From Labia minor (lineage: Eukaryota; Arthropoda; Insecta; Dermaptera; Spongiphoridae), in NCBI GenBank assembly GCA_963082975.1, contig OY720346.1, positions 32,358,720 through 32,422,719 of the forward strand: 64,000 nucleotides of DNA. Direction: 5' to 3'. Position 1 is the stretch's first letter. Every line of letters begins with the position of its first letter. Made by a program: the position numbers and the translations under genes. Of the stretch, positions 23,516 through 34,007 are shown one piece after another. The notes beneath the pieces were generated by a model. The model made no database searches. It was given only the letters and a program-made list of their open reading frames with translations, and was not told the DNA's origin.

Positions 23516-25196
23516 GATGAACATACTATAACTACTATAAAAGTTAAATTATAATTTATGTTTTTGAAAAAAAATATTAAGTAGAATAATAATAGTAACA
23601 TGGGTTAAGGTATATTAATTGTGCTGATTGTTTTAAATTGAAAGGTCGTTAACAGTTTTGAATAAGATAAACAAAATTTAGATATAATAATATACACTTA
23701 AGTCTTGTTTTGTAACGAATTAGTATTCTAATCACGATTATATCTCTAAATGGCTTAATTAAGCTCTCTTTATTTAAATGACTAGGATAAGTTCATTAGT
23801 CAGAGAAGAGAGAGAGAGAGAGTAAATATTTCACTCCTCCCTCCACCTCTTCTTTACCACCACCTTTCATTTCCCTCATTTTCCTTCACACTCTCCTCCA
23901 ATTTTATTACAAACTATCAAAAACATCATTAATTGTTATTAAAACCTCTTTTTATTAATATTTTGTTGATTGATACCCTCAGCAACATCAATCACTATTC
24001 TGTTCAGCTTAAAAACTATTCAGCAATCATATTCATTCAACCATCTCTATCCTAACTAACGTACATCCAAAAATATACAGTTTCAATTCCCTTATATTCT
24101 TCTCATTAGTCCCGATTATTATAGTTTTCAAACAAATTAATCATTAACTTTCTTCTCGACAAATAGCTAATCTATGAGAAACGAGGAATAAATACAACAG
24201 TGTTTTACAAAATTACAATTTATAAATACAAGAGTGTTTTACCTTTAATTTAGAAAAAGCATAACGGCAAAAATCAAAAAATTAAAAATAAATCTTGTTT
24301 TAATAGAATAAATATTGATTAAATCTGTGTAAGATTATTGTGGAGTAATTTGATAATAATTGAAAAAGCAAATGTTGATTCTAAAGTCTTATAATATCAC
24401 CAACAAACTTTAAAACTTTGGATTCTCCAGAATATAAAATGAAAAGATCTTTTTTATTATCTAAATATACATATATAATATATGGTATATACATATTAAT
24501 AAAATCAATGTTATATATATATTTGATTTGTTTATCATTTATGGATTATATATTTTCTATAGTTGGCAATACCTTTAATGAATTTATCTATATGTCAATA
24601 TGTCCAATCTAGGGGTCTCATAAATTGTTTATTTTCATGACAATAGCTCAGTCTCGCGTTACCAATAATGTTGAATCTTCCATATATGTATATAAATATA
24701 TACAAGAGATAAAGATAATCACAACAAATTTGTCGTTTGTAATGCCCTTCAACATATTATACTAATTTAGTGTGCCAATATCATTGTATGAATGCACACA
24801 TATATATATATATATATAATGAAAGAAACATTTTTATATGAATTGACAATGCATTGATTTGTAGTAACTTTTAACATCATACATCATTCGTTCATTTATT
24901 CATTGATATAAAAAAAATAAGAAAAATTAGTGAATGAAATTTAAAAAAACAATACCTTCCCTTTCAATCATCTGTCGGTAAAAACAATAACATTCATTCT
25001 ATTTGATTATTTAAAGATTTTGTATTTGTTTAGTGAGTAATATAATTAAACTTGTATTTAACTCATATAAATTAGCTATTATGAATGTTATTATTAAATT
25101 TTTTTTAATCGTAGATAAATTATAATATCATTTAAAAAATATATTAAAATCACTAAATCTTGTCTTAACTTATTAAACTAGCAAAAATTGTATATA
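23516..25196. other. A+T-rich DNA, nothing recognised
   Basis: The 64-codon frame at 24418 is low-complexity and hydrophobic by composition, and is not called. A (TA)n run lies near 24799-24818. Confidence 0.45.
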
Positions 25197-25679
25197 CGAG
25201 GTATGTCCGGAATGTATCGGGCCTACCTTTATATCTCCGCGCTGGCGTTATTCTGGATCATCGGGCGGGTGGCATCCTACGAAGTAATCCCCACTTGATT
25301 GAATAACACGGTTCCAGCAATGTTTCCATTTCTCGAAACAATCCTGGAACTCCCTTTTAGGGATGGTCTTGAGTATGCTCGTCGCATTTTGAACCGTCGT
25401 TTTGTCATCGAATCGCTGTCCTTTAAGTAGTTTTTTGAGTTTTGGAAACAGCCAAAAGTCACAAGGGGCTATGTCGGGACTGTAGGGAGGTTGTCGAAGC
25501 AATGTGTTTTCATTCCTAAAAGCGAGTTCCAGGATTGTTTTGAGAAGTGGAAACATCGCTGGAACCGTCCTAATCAAACAAGTGGGGATTACTTCAAAGG
25601 ATGCCACCCGCCCGATGATCCAGAATAACGCCAGCGCGGAGATATAAAGGTAGGCCCGATATTTTCCGGACAGACCTCG
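25197..25679 (-). mobile_element. mariner inverted-duplication element
   Basis: The first 160 bp or so (25197-25358) and the last 160 bp (25518-25679) are near-perfect reverse complements. Each contains the terminal repeat CGAGGTMTGTCCGGAA plus the end of a mariner transposase gene. On the minus strand the centre and left arm encode PPYSPDIAPCDFWLFPKLKK, the third-aspartate motif of mariner, down to the stop at 25248. A TA precedes the left end; the right side reads TG, probably a mutated TA. Two 3' ends joined head to head produce a foldback with no 5' half. Confidence 0.8.
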
Positions 25680-25724
25680 TGTATATATATATATTTGTAT
25701 ATTATATTGTAATTTATTAATTAA

Positions 25725-25860
25725 CCGCTCGAAGGAATTTTTTTGAAATTCACACCATAGATAATATTTATAAATACAAATCGATCTGTAATAGTTTCAA
25801 CCTGGAGAAAAATCATCTTCATTAGTTTTTTCTTAATTTAAATTTATAGATGGATAAAGT
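25725..25860 (-). repeat. diverged Rep1-related fragment
   Basis: Shares the order ACCGCTCGA, TGAAATTCACACCATAG and AAAATCATCTTCATTAGTTT with the fragment at 2725-2915, in reverse. Confidence 0.45.
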
Positions 25861-26835
25861 CACAAATGACATCCATTTTGAAATTTGTCTCTTGCCAATT
25901 TTTTTTTAATTAATATTGGAATTAATATTTTTTTATATTTAAAATATTTTAAAATTTATTATTTAATTTCGAAATAAAATTAAAAATATTTATTTTAATA
26001 AAATATATTTATTAATCTCTCAAAAAAACAAACAAAAAACAAATACGGCTTGGTAATTGTAAGCTTTGTTATTTTTTTCTCTAAAATAATTGAGACCAGC
26101 TGTGTAGACAAAGGGTATAGACCTAGTACGCCGACTCGAGTTCGAGGGATTGCCCCAAGTGTATAACCCGAAATAAATTTAAATTTTTTAATGTTTTTTA
26201 ATAATTTTATACACATATTTAGATAATTTTCTACGATTCTGTTCCATATGAGGTTTATCAATTTATATAAATTACCAACAATTATATTTTTACAGAAATT
26301 AATGATAATTTGAAAAAAAAATATCTCCCTGAACAATTGAATCTACAAAGAAATGGGTGGGACATTTTGAGCATTAAGAGTGTCTCGTTTATTTACCTTG
26401 TAAGTACTTTATATTAAATATTTTTTGAAGATATTCACCAACTGTAAAACTTTAAGCATCAAATCTGAGAGAAATTAATTCTTTTATTTTAATTGTAAGC
26501 AAAAGTTGAGATCGGAATTTATTTTGTGTTTATGTACAATAATCAACATCTAAAAGAGAAAAATTGAAATCTCGAGAAAGTTCCTTAATACTTTGAATAA
26601 AGAAGTAAAAACACCAAGAAAAGTATAGAAATTTAGTAACACTTCATAATAAGAAAATGGACCATAGAGAATTAAAAAATCATTTTCAGGACTATATAAA
26701 TAAGAATGACTACATGTTTAACAGTTTTAAACATATTTCTTTGGAATTTTGAAATGATCGAATAGTGATTTGAATAATTTGAAGATTACTTATTATTCTT
26801 ATTTCCTCGTGTCGACGATAAGAAAAAAATGAACT
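25861..26835. other. A+T-rich DNA, nothing recognised
   Basis: A short block at 26100-26170 contains GAGTTCGAGG, slightly like a tRNA B box, but no tRNA fold was found. Confidence 0.4.
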
Positions 26836-27110
26836 GTGGCCAGGCACAGAACCGACCGATGATTTGAAATAAATTAATTTCCAAAAAACTATATATATAT
26901 AAATATAATGTATAAAAAAAAAATTCTAAAAACTTGAATTAAAATGACTAAATTGATTTTTATTTTTAGTTTAATTACTAAATTATTAATTACTTCTATA
27001 TAATTTAAGTGAAAAATTTCCGGCAATGAATATAAAATTAATTAATTACTTTCGGAACTACCACTTCTATAATATCCAATATCCGTAGAGTATAATTATA
27101 ACATTTTATC
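26836..27110 (+). repeat. Rep1 subfamily fragment (copy 6)
   Basis: Starts GAACTGTGGCCAGGCACAG, then ACCGACCGATG, and follows the same A+T-rich sequence as the left half of the composite repeat at 8907-10131. Truncated on the right. Confidence 0.65.
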
Positions 27111-27559
27111 ATAAAAAATGATTATTGGCTGCTAAAATATATTTTACTATTAAATTTTTTTTTTAATATTGAGATTAAGGATAAAATGAAAATTCAATGA
27201 ATAGGTCAGAGGGTGGCAAATGTGTTATCTACCTCGGACTATTTTGATTTTGATCTTTAACTAATAAATAACCAAATATAAAATTCATATATCTATAAAT
27301 GTTAATAATTAAGAAATAATTTTAAATATAAGTAATATAAAAATAATATCCATTCAATTTGTCATTTTAAATTGATATTTTAAACCTCGCGAATCAAGAT
27401 ATTTTAATTTTATAATTTGTATATCTAACCAATTATATTGTATACCTTTTGTGTGGTCTTTTATTATTATTTCTTTTAAAATTTAAATTTTTAATAATTC
27501 TTAGTGAAAGAGAGAAATTATTAATATATATACCTATATTTTTGTGAGAGAGGTAGAGT
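27111..27559. other. A+T-rich DNA, nothing recognised
   Basis: No supported feature. Confidence 0.5.
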
Positions 27560-27835
27560 GAAATGGTTGGTTAGGTTAAAATAGAGGGAAGGAAGAGGTG
27601 GTATGAGGTGGTGTATACTGAAAACGGGCCCAAGTGGTGGTGAGGGAGTGAAAATATAATTTATCATCGGCCATTGTAGTTTCGAGGTATGATTAATGAA
27701 GATTCAAACTGATTTTTTAATAGCTGGTCGCCCTATTTTCCACCCCCACCTCAACAATGAATAGGGGATGAGAGGATGGCGGTTGACGGGTTAAGGTAGG
27801 AATGAGAGAGTAGGAGAGAGAGAGAGAGAGCATGG
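27560..27835. other. G+C-richer island with GAGA tract and GCCAT sites
   Basis: About 270 bp of unique, higher-complexity sequence contains CGGCCATTGTAG and GATGGCGG and ends in a (GA)n run (27812-27832). Pho/YY1-like GCCAT cores next to GAGA tracts occur in insect Polycomb response elements, but this is only a resemblance. Confidence 0.25.
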
Positions 27836-28535
27836 ATTTCAAAGCTAGATGGTTTATATATATACGAAGAGAATCGATAAACCTAAAAATACCTTCTCTA
27901 CGTTTTCAACATGACACTTCTTTTGTATTTGTAATAGATAGGTAGATAGATATACATATTACATATTACACCCCATTATTAATAAATAACCAACATTAAA
28001 AATAAATGTATTAATAATGAATACAAAAATTTAATAATATAAAGGACCATTTAAATTATAATATAAAATAAAAGTAATATAAAATTAAATACAAAAAGAT
28101 AAATAGAAAATAAATGTATTAAAAAAATAAACAAAATAAAATATTTATGAAATCTTAAAATTTATTACCTTTCTTAGATTTCTTTTAGACCCTTTCTATA
28201 AGTTATATTAATGAATATTGATTAATATTATTAATTCTTAAATTGCAATATTAAAAGATCAATCCTTTAATAGATCAACTCTTTTTTATTCTTTTAATTC
28301 AAAAATAACTATAAATGTTTACATATCTAATGAACTTTGATTTGTATCTAGTATTTATCTATTTCATTGACTCTTTGGAACATGAAAGTTCTTGGCCGGA
28401 GCAAGCACATTTCTCCATACGTCCCTATCCTATACCACTTCCATCCAACTCCTATTTTCTCCTTTTACTTTTACGGTCATTTCTGCACTTTATGACCTTG
28501 GTCTTTTTAATCGGTCTCCCCACAAATATATTTTT
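27836..28535. other. A+T-rich DNA, nothing recognised
   Basis: The 110-codon frame that overlaps Rep1 copy 2 from 28315 has no recognisable domain and ends inside the repeat; it is not called. Confidence 0.4.
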
Positions 28536-29146
28536 ACCGACCGACGATAGTAAGGGAGGTATTGTTTTCACACCAAATTTCACATGTGGAGATTTTTACA
28601 TATCTTCACGAATCATGCAATTTGTTAACAGAAATAAGTATTTTTAGCATCTGTCTGTCCGTCCATCCGAATAGATGTGTACAGCTTGAACGGCTCAACG
28701 GATTTTGATGAAATTAGGTGTATTTATTTAATGAATCAATATAATGAATTGATCAACTTTTGGTGAATATCCGGAAACCGAAAGAGGTAGTATTACCGAT
28801 CGACAATAGGAAGGGAAGGGTTATTTTCACACCAAATTTCACATGAGGAGATTTTTTTACATATCTCCACAAATCATGCACTTTGTATTGGTTTTATCCT
28901 CGAGAAAAATCATATTTATTAGTTTTTTCTTGATTTAAAATTATATGACGTCATCCAGCCATTCATGACGTCACAGCCTGGTCTTACATATATATTATAA
29001 ATAAAATAAAATTAAAAATATTTATGTTATATCCATATCTGTTTTATATTACATTTATAGATATATTAAAATTATTTGAAATTGTTTCTGTAGCTGGAAA
29101 TTAATTTACTTCAAACCGTCGGTCGGTTCGGACCTGGCCACAGGTC
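28536..29146 (-). repeat. Rep1 family, full-length copy 2
   Basis: Reverse-oriented full copy from ACCGACCGACGATAG to the complement of GACCTGTGGCC. It carries the same pair of perfect CRE palindromes 20 bp apart (28946-28953 and 28966-28973). Confidence 0.85.
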
Positions 29147-29173
29147 AACTTATTTCATCACCTCTCATTTTTG

Positions 29174-29387
29174 CTACAACCATTTTATGGCAATAAGCCC
29201 TAAATATGCAAAGAGAATAAAATATTTTAAAAAATTTTTATTTGAAAAATACCTTTTAAAATCTGACACACGAATTACATGAGTGGTTTGATGTCTTTTA
29301 ACAAATATTGTAACGGGCGGCAATCTCAGAATATTTCTAAATACTCCTTGGTCAACCGGCTTAAACATGGAAACACATTCCCTACAC
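29174..29387 (-). pseudogene. unknown ORF, 3' part (split by hAT A)
   Basis: This is the downstream half of a minus-strand open frame. Ignoring hAT A and one copy of its 8-bp duplication, the frame runs from 36957 to 36821 and continues here without a break to a TAG at 29174-29176, 116 codons in all. The last 19 residues (29177-29233) are hydrophobic and aromatic, like a C-terminal membrane segment. A potential 5' splice site (AAAAG|GTATTT) lies near 29247, so the true exon may end there. I do not recognise the protein. It may be a host exon, a retroelement remnant or, less likely, chance. Confidence 0.45.
29380..29387. repeat. 8-bp target-site duplication of hAT A, left
   Basis: CCCTACAC; identical copy at 36813-36820. 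Confidence 0.95.
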
Positions 29388-29853
29388 CAGTGGTTCTTAA
29401 ACTGTGGTCCGCGGACCCCTGGGGGTCCGCGAAGCCTTTACTGGGGGTCCGCGGTCCTCGGAAAAAAATCATCGTAAAAATATATACATATATAAATATT
29501 TAAAGTTCATTGTGTAACTATATCCTCCTAGAGACTTACGGCTATAATTTAATACTATTAATAATACTATTTTATTTTATTAAATTGATAATTATGTCAA
29601 TTAATTTTTTGTGAATAAATAAACATATATAAAAAACTATATATAAAATTTGAATTTTCATCCATTCATTCATTTAAAATCATTTTTCGATTGTTCCTTT
29701 AAAATAACCCCTCTTAGGGGCTCGGAAGGGGAGGCATATAAGGGAATTTTCTTTCACTTTGTTATTGGGGAAAACCAGGGGAGGGGACAGTCTTACCCGG
29801 AAAAACCCAAATTGTCAGCGTCCACTCTGGGGTTTTAAACAGTTTTAAAGCAA

Positions 29854-29963
29854 ATGTTAATTATAAGTTCATTTCTCAACGAGTTGTATCTTTAAATTAT
29901 TTTTATTAATGTTAATTATAAGTTCATTTCTCAACGAGTTGTATCTTTAAATTATTTTTATTA
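29854..29963. repeat. 55-bp tandem duplication in hAT A
   Basis: Two adjacent units starting ATGTTAATTATAAGTTC. The same duplication is present in copy B and absent from the older fragment at 12663-13110. Confidence 0.85.
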
Positions 29964-30150
29964 ATTTAATTAATTATAATTAAATTATAGCTAATAATAG
30001 TTTATTATAGCTAATAATTTTTTTTAATTTTTAGTGTAATTTGCATGATCATTATTTTATAAAAACACTAAACACATTTTGCAATTTCCCAGAAAGGCTG
30101 TTTTTGAGAGTAAGTATAAGTTAGTTTTATGAATAAAAAATATTTATTTT

Positions 30151-30240
30151 AATAATATTTTAGAATCAAATTACGAAATTAATAATATTTTAGAATCAAA
30201 TTACGAAATTAATAATATTTTAGAATCAAATTACGAAATA
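30151..30240. repeat. three 30-bp tandem units in hAT A
   Basis: The unit beginning AATAATATTTTAGAATC occurs three times without a gap, upstream of the transposase start. Confidence 0.9.
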
Positions 30241-30468
30241 TATTTATTATATAAATTAATATTCATTTAAAATGATATTAAATCATTTATTTAAAATGAT
30301 TTAAAACATTTATTAAAATGATTTAAAACATTCATTTAAAATGATATTAAAACATTCATTTAAAATCATATTAAAACATAGCTAGTAAATAATAATTCGT
30401 TATATTTATATTATATTTATATTATATTTATATTATTGTAGTTCAATGTTAATAAATTACTCCATAAA

Positions 30469-32226
30469 ATGGATCGTTGGCTACAAACTGGTTCAACACA
30501 GAAACGGAAAGAATCAGATGATGAGGCATCAACAGCAAACTCTACCAAGAAACGCAAAACTAGAAAATATTCGGATGATTATTTATCATTTGGATTTACT
30601 TATATTTGCAACAAAGATGTGGAAAGACCAGTCTGCGTTCTATGTCAGGAAAGTTTATCCAATGAAAGTATGAAACCTGCTAATCTCAGAAGTCATTTAC
30701 AAACAAAGCACAGCGAGCATGTTAGTAAGTCTATCGAATTTTTTAAAATGAAAAAAGAAGAACTTAATTCAAGTCAGAAATTGATGGTAAAGACGGGATC
30801 TGGTGGTATGAGTAAGAAAGCAGTAATGGCATCATATGAAGTAGCTCTACTTATTGCTAAAGCAGGAAAGCCGCATAATATAGCAGAGCAATTAATTCTT
30901 CCTGCTACAAAAGTAATTACAAATATAATGTTAGGAACTAAAGCAGCAAACGATATAAATTTGATTTCATTATCAAATGATACGGTTAAGAATAGGATTG
31001 AAGACATGTCATGTAATATAAAAGAAGAATTAATATCGAGAGTGCGCAAAAGTCACTATTACTCATTACAATTGGATGAAAGTACTGATGTCACTAATAA
31101 TGCCAATTTGTTAGCTTTCATTAGATATGAGTTTGAAAATCAAATACAAGAAGATGTATTGTTTTGTGATTCACTACCTTCACGAACGACAGCTAATGAC
31201 ATATTTAACAGTTTGAATAATTTTATAACCGAAAATGAAATAGAGTGGCCAAAATGTGTTGGAATTTGCACTGATGGTGCTCGTGCAATGTCAGGTACAA
31301 GAACTGGATTGATTGCTCTTATTAAAAATGTTGCGCCTCAGGTTGTTTGGAATCATTGCTGCATTCACAGAGAATCATTAGCAGCCAAAAATATGTCACC
31401 AGATTTGAAAAGAACATTAGACGAAGTAGTTAAAATTGTCAATTTCATTAAGGCTCGTCCACTTAATTCCAGAGTTTTTAAAATTTTGTGTGAGGAAATG
31501 GGTAGTCAACATACACATTTATTATTACATACAGATGTACGTTGGTTGTCCCGCGGGAAAGTACTCATTCGCCTTTTTGAGCTTCGAGATGAAATACGAT
31601 TGTTTTTAATAGATGCGCATTTTGAACTGACCGAATGTTTCAATGATTTTATCTGGTTAGCTAAGGTGGCTTACTTGACTGATATTTTTACAAAATTGAA
31701 CGAACTTAATTTGAGCCTGCAAGGTACTGTTGTAAATATATTTAAAGTTGAAGATAAAATAGAAGCAATGATTAAAAAAATCGACTTGTGGTCGAAACGC
31801 ATCCAGAACGGTGTATATGAGTCTTTTCCAACTCTCAATGATTTCATAGAAAGCTCCAGTGAAAAATTGCTTAATCAAACGCGTCAATTATTTGTTGAAC
31901 ATTTAATTACTTTGAAAAGCAACTTCAGGAAGTATTTTTCTACTCCTGATCCTTGCAATAACTGGATCAGAGATCCATTTAATATGGAAATTACAAATGC
32001 TAAACATTTATCTGCACCTGAACAAGATATTCTCGTGGAATTATCATGTGATACAACTTATAAACTAAAATTTAACAAAACTGAATTGAGCAACTTTTGG
32101 TTACTTCTCAGGTCAGATTATCCTGCGCTTGCAAATAAAGCACTTCAACACTTGATTCCATTCTGCACAACATATTTATGCGAACAAGCTTTTTCGGTAC
32201 TATTTTATATTAAGTCTAAATATAGA
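30469..32226 (+). pseudogene. hAT transposase (ZBED5/SCAND3-like), interrupted
   Basis: The frame opens at ATG 30469 and matches copy B residue for residue up to about codon 586, with four differences that I noticed. One, Ser for Arg at residue 75, lies in the BED finger; the others include Lys for Asn at 49 and Glu for Lys at 412. The BED zinc finger (Cys56, Cys59, His76, His81), QLDESTD (Asp203), CTDGARAM (Asp269) and CEQAFS (Glu572) are all present. At 32227 the frame runs into the inverted LINE and stops 12 codons later. The missing 3' end lies at 36327-36426 beyond the insertion. It is inactive by disruption rather than by decay, and therefore recent. Confidence 0.95.
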
Positions 32227-32229
32227 AAC
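32218..32229. repeat. LINE target-site duplication, left
   Basis: AAATATAGAAAC; identical copy at 36316-36327 (13 bp if the preceding T is counted). Confidence 0.92.
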
Positions 32230-32971
32230 TGCATTCCGCTCCCCTCATGGACCTTACTTTAGTTATCCGATTCATATGTCTCTTTCCGATAAGCACATGG
32301 TCTATCTGGTTTATTGTCTTCTTGTCGGGTGAAATCCATGTTCCTTTGTGGATCTCTTTCCTTCTCAATTGCGTACTTCTAATAACCAATTGGCTTTCAA
32401 TTGCAAAGCTTATCAGTCGTTGTCCGTTATCATTTGTTTTTTCGTGTTTACTGTGTTTTCCCACATATTCTTCATATATTTCTTCTTTGCCTATTTTGGC
32501 GTTAAAATCTCCCAGTACAATTTTTATATCATGTTTCGGTAACTGTTCGTATTCCCTTCCCAGTTCTTCGTAGAAATTACTTTTTTCTTCTTCGTCTGCG
32601 TCCTCCGTTGGAGCATGCCCATTTAAAAAACTTATATTTCTTGCCCCGCTTTTCACCCTTAACGTACACATTCTTTCCGAGATTGGCCCAAACCTCATAA
32701 CTTTTTCTTTAAACTTTCCTCTGACTAAGAAGCCTGTACCCAGTCTTCTATTTTCACATCCACTTTTAAAAAAACAGACGTCTTCTATGGTCGATATCTC
32801 TATGCCCCTCTGCTTAGTTTCTTGAACTGCCATAATGTCTATTTCATACCTTTTCATTTCCCTTATCAGTTCCTTGAGACTCCCTTCTGCATACGTGCCT
32901 CTCACATTCCAAAATCCAACCATCAAAGGCACCCCCTCCCTCTCCCCCTTGATTTTTGAAGCTGCTTTCAT
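32227..32971 (-). pseudogene. LINE ORF2, N-terminal endonuclease part
   Basis: The minus-strand frame starts at ATG 32971 and encodes an apurinic/apyrimidinic-type endonuclease. It contains GFWNVRGT, AVQETK (catalytic Glu), LNGHAPTE, VLGDFNAKIG (Asp/Asn) and TWISPDKKTINQIDHVLI. The frame is cut at 32227 by the inversion just after the conserved MRGAECS. The last endonuclease motif, SDHLLV, lies on the other strand at 34045 onward, so the domain is physically split. Its ATG overlaps the ORF1 stop (ATGA, 32968-32971), suggesting coupled termination and reinitiation in the intact element. Confidence 0.9.
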
Positions 32972-33738
32972 CTCGTACCCTCTTTTCCCCTGTCTGATTC
33001 CAGGTTTTTTTGACTCCTCTTATTGATATTATTTTCAAATCTTCCCGCCACGCCATTCCATATCCAGTCCTCTTCGTCTATTGTTATCCTCTGAAAGCCC
33101 GTTCTCACACTCCTACCCTGTTCCCTCGCTTCTTTTACCTTTCTTCTCATGCTAATCTGGGCCCATCTTTCATTCCTGCTTAGGTCATCATTAATGAAAA
33201 TTTTTTCTCCTTCCATTTTTCTTAATTTGTGTTTATTTCTCATAATCATTTCTTTGTCCACGTGGTTATCTAGTTCGACTAGGCACATCTTTTCACCTAT
33301 CTTCTTTATATCCCTTATAAATATCTCCACTTCTAGTTCTCTCTTTATGAACTCCGCCACTTCTTCCTTGAGCGCCTTTTGGTCCGCCTTCTCAACTTTC
33401 TTCCCCTGAATTATCACGTTATTTCTTCTCTTCTCTCTCTCTAATCGCTCCACGTCTTTACACACCTCTTCCAATTTCCTTAGTATAGACTTGTTTTCCT
33501 CCCTTATTTGTTTATTTTCTTCTTTTAAGCCTTCTATTTCTCTTCTATACTCCTGTTGTTCTCGTCTCACCTCCCTTAGTTCATTTGATATTTCTTTCAG
33601 CATTTTTAATACTTCCTTCATTCTGTCGACTCCCTCCTCCTTTGGCGGAGATCTCTGCATCATTTTGCTTTTCTGAAAAGGCCATCCTGCCACTTCCTCC
33701 CTATTTCTTTTTCTGGTACCATCATCTGATTGGCTCAT
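32968..33738 (-). CDS. LINE ORF1 protein (coiled-coil RNA-binding type)
   Basis: A 256-residue frame from ATG 33738 to TGA 32968; the frame can be extended upstream to 33780 only through a TTG. A basic N-terminus is followed by a long heptad-rich coiled coil, roughly residues 45-120, dense in Glu, Lys and Arg. Then come RRNNVIIQGK, FIRDIKKIGEKMCLVEL and IFINDDLSRNERWAQI, the order seen in L1-type ORF1 proteins (trimerising coiled coil, RRM, C-terminal domain), which bind the element RNA and act as chaperone. The frame is intact. Since the element is inverted relative to its own promoter and 3' end, expression as part of a mobile unit is not expected. Confidence 0.8.
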   Translation of the reverse strand: MSQSDDGTRKRNREEVAGWPFQKSKMMQRSPPKEEGVDRMKEVLKMLKEISNELREVRREQQEYRREIEGLKEENKQIREENKSILRKLEEVCKDVERLEREKRRNNVIIQGKKVEKADQKALKEEVAEFIKRELEVEIFIRDIKKIGEKMCLVELDNHVDKEMIMRNKHKLRKMEGEKIFINDDLSRNERWAQISMRRKVKEAREQGRSVRTGFQRITIDEEDWIWNGVAGRFENNINKRSQKNLESDRGKEGTR

Positions 33739-34007
33739 CTTCAATTCGTTCGAAATTGCCGGGCTATTTGGCTCCTTCAAAATTCTTGTCAGATCTAACC
33801 TTACTTCACTTTTTTTTCTTTTTTTTTTTGGGACCGTTTATACAAATCTTTTACTATCTCTTTCCTCTTGACGCACAAAAAACAGTAGGTTTCTTTCTCC
33901 TAACAGCTTCTCTGTCTTTCCACCTTGTAACTCGCGAAAATATCGGGTTTATTACAGAAGTAAACAAGACACTTTAGATGTGCTCAACGCGCTCTACCGA
34001 ACTCATC
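33739..34007 (-). other. LINE 5' untranslated region (inverted)
   Basis: Region upstream of ORF1 on the minus strand, with an A-rich tract at about 33811-33830. Its outer end at 34007 is the inversion junction and probably close to the original 5' end of the RNA. Confidence 0.6.

Noticed and set aside
26100-26170. tRNA gene or tRNA-derived SINE
   Set aside because: GAGTTCGAGG resembles a B box, but no A box, cloverleaf or 3' tail could be placed around it.
29640-29838. 62-codon frame in both hAT copies as an accessory gene
   Set aside because: Not preserved as a frame in the older fragment at 12663-13110, and no domain is visible; probably non-coding.
33585-33977. 130-codon plus-strand frame over LINE ORF1
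   Set aside because: It is the antisense of the coiled-coil gene and its 5' UTR; Ser/Leu/Phe-rich, as expected from the complement of Glu/Lys codons.
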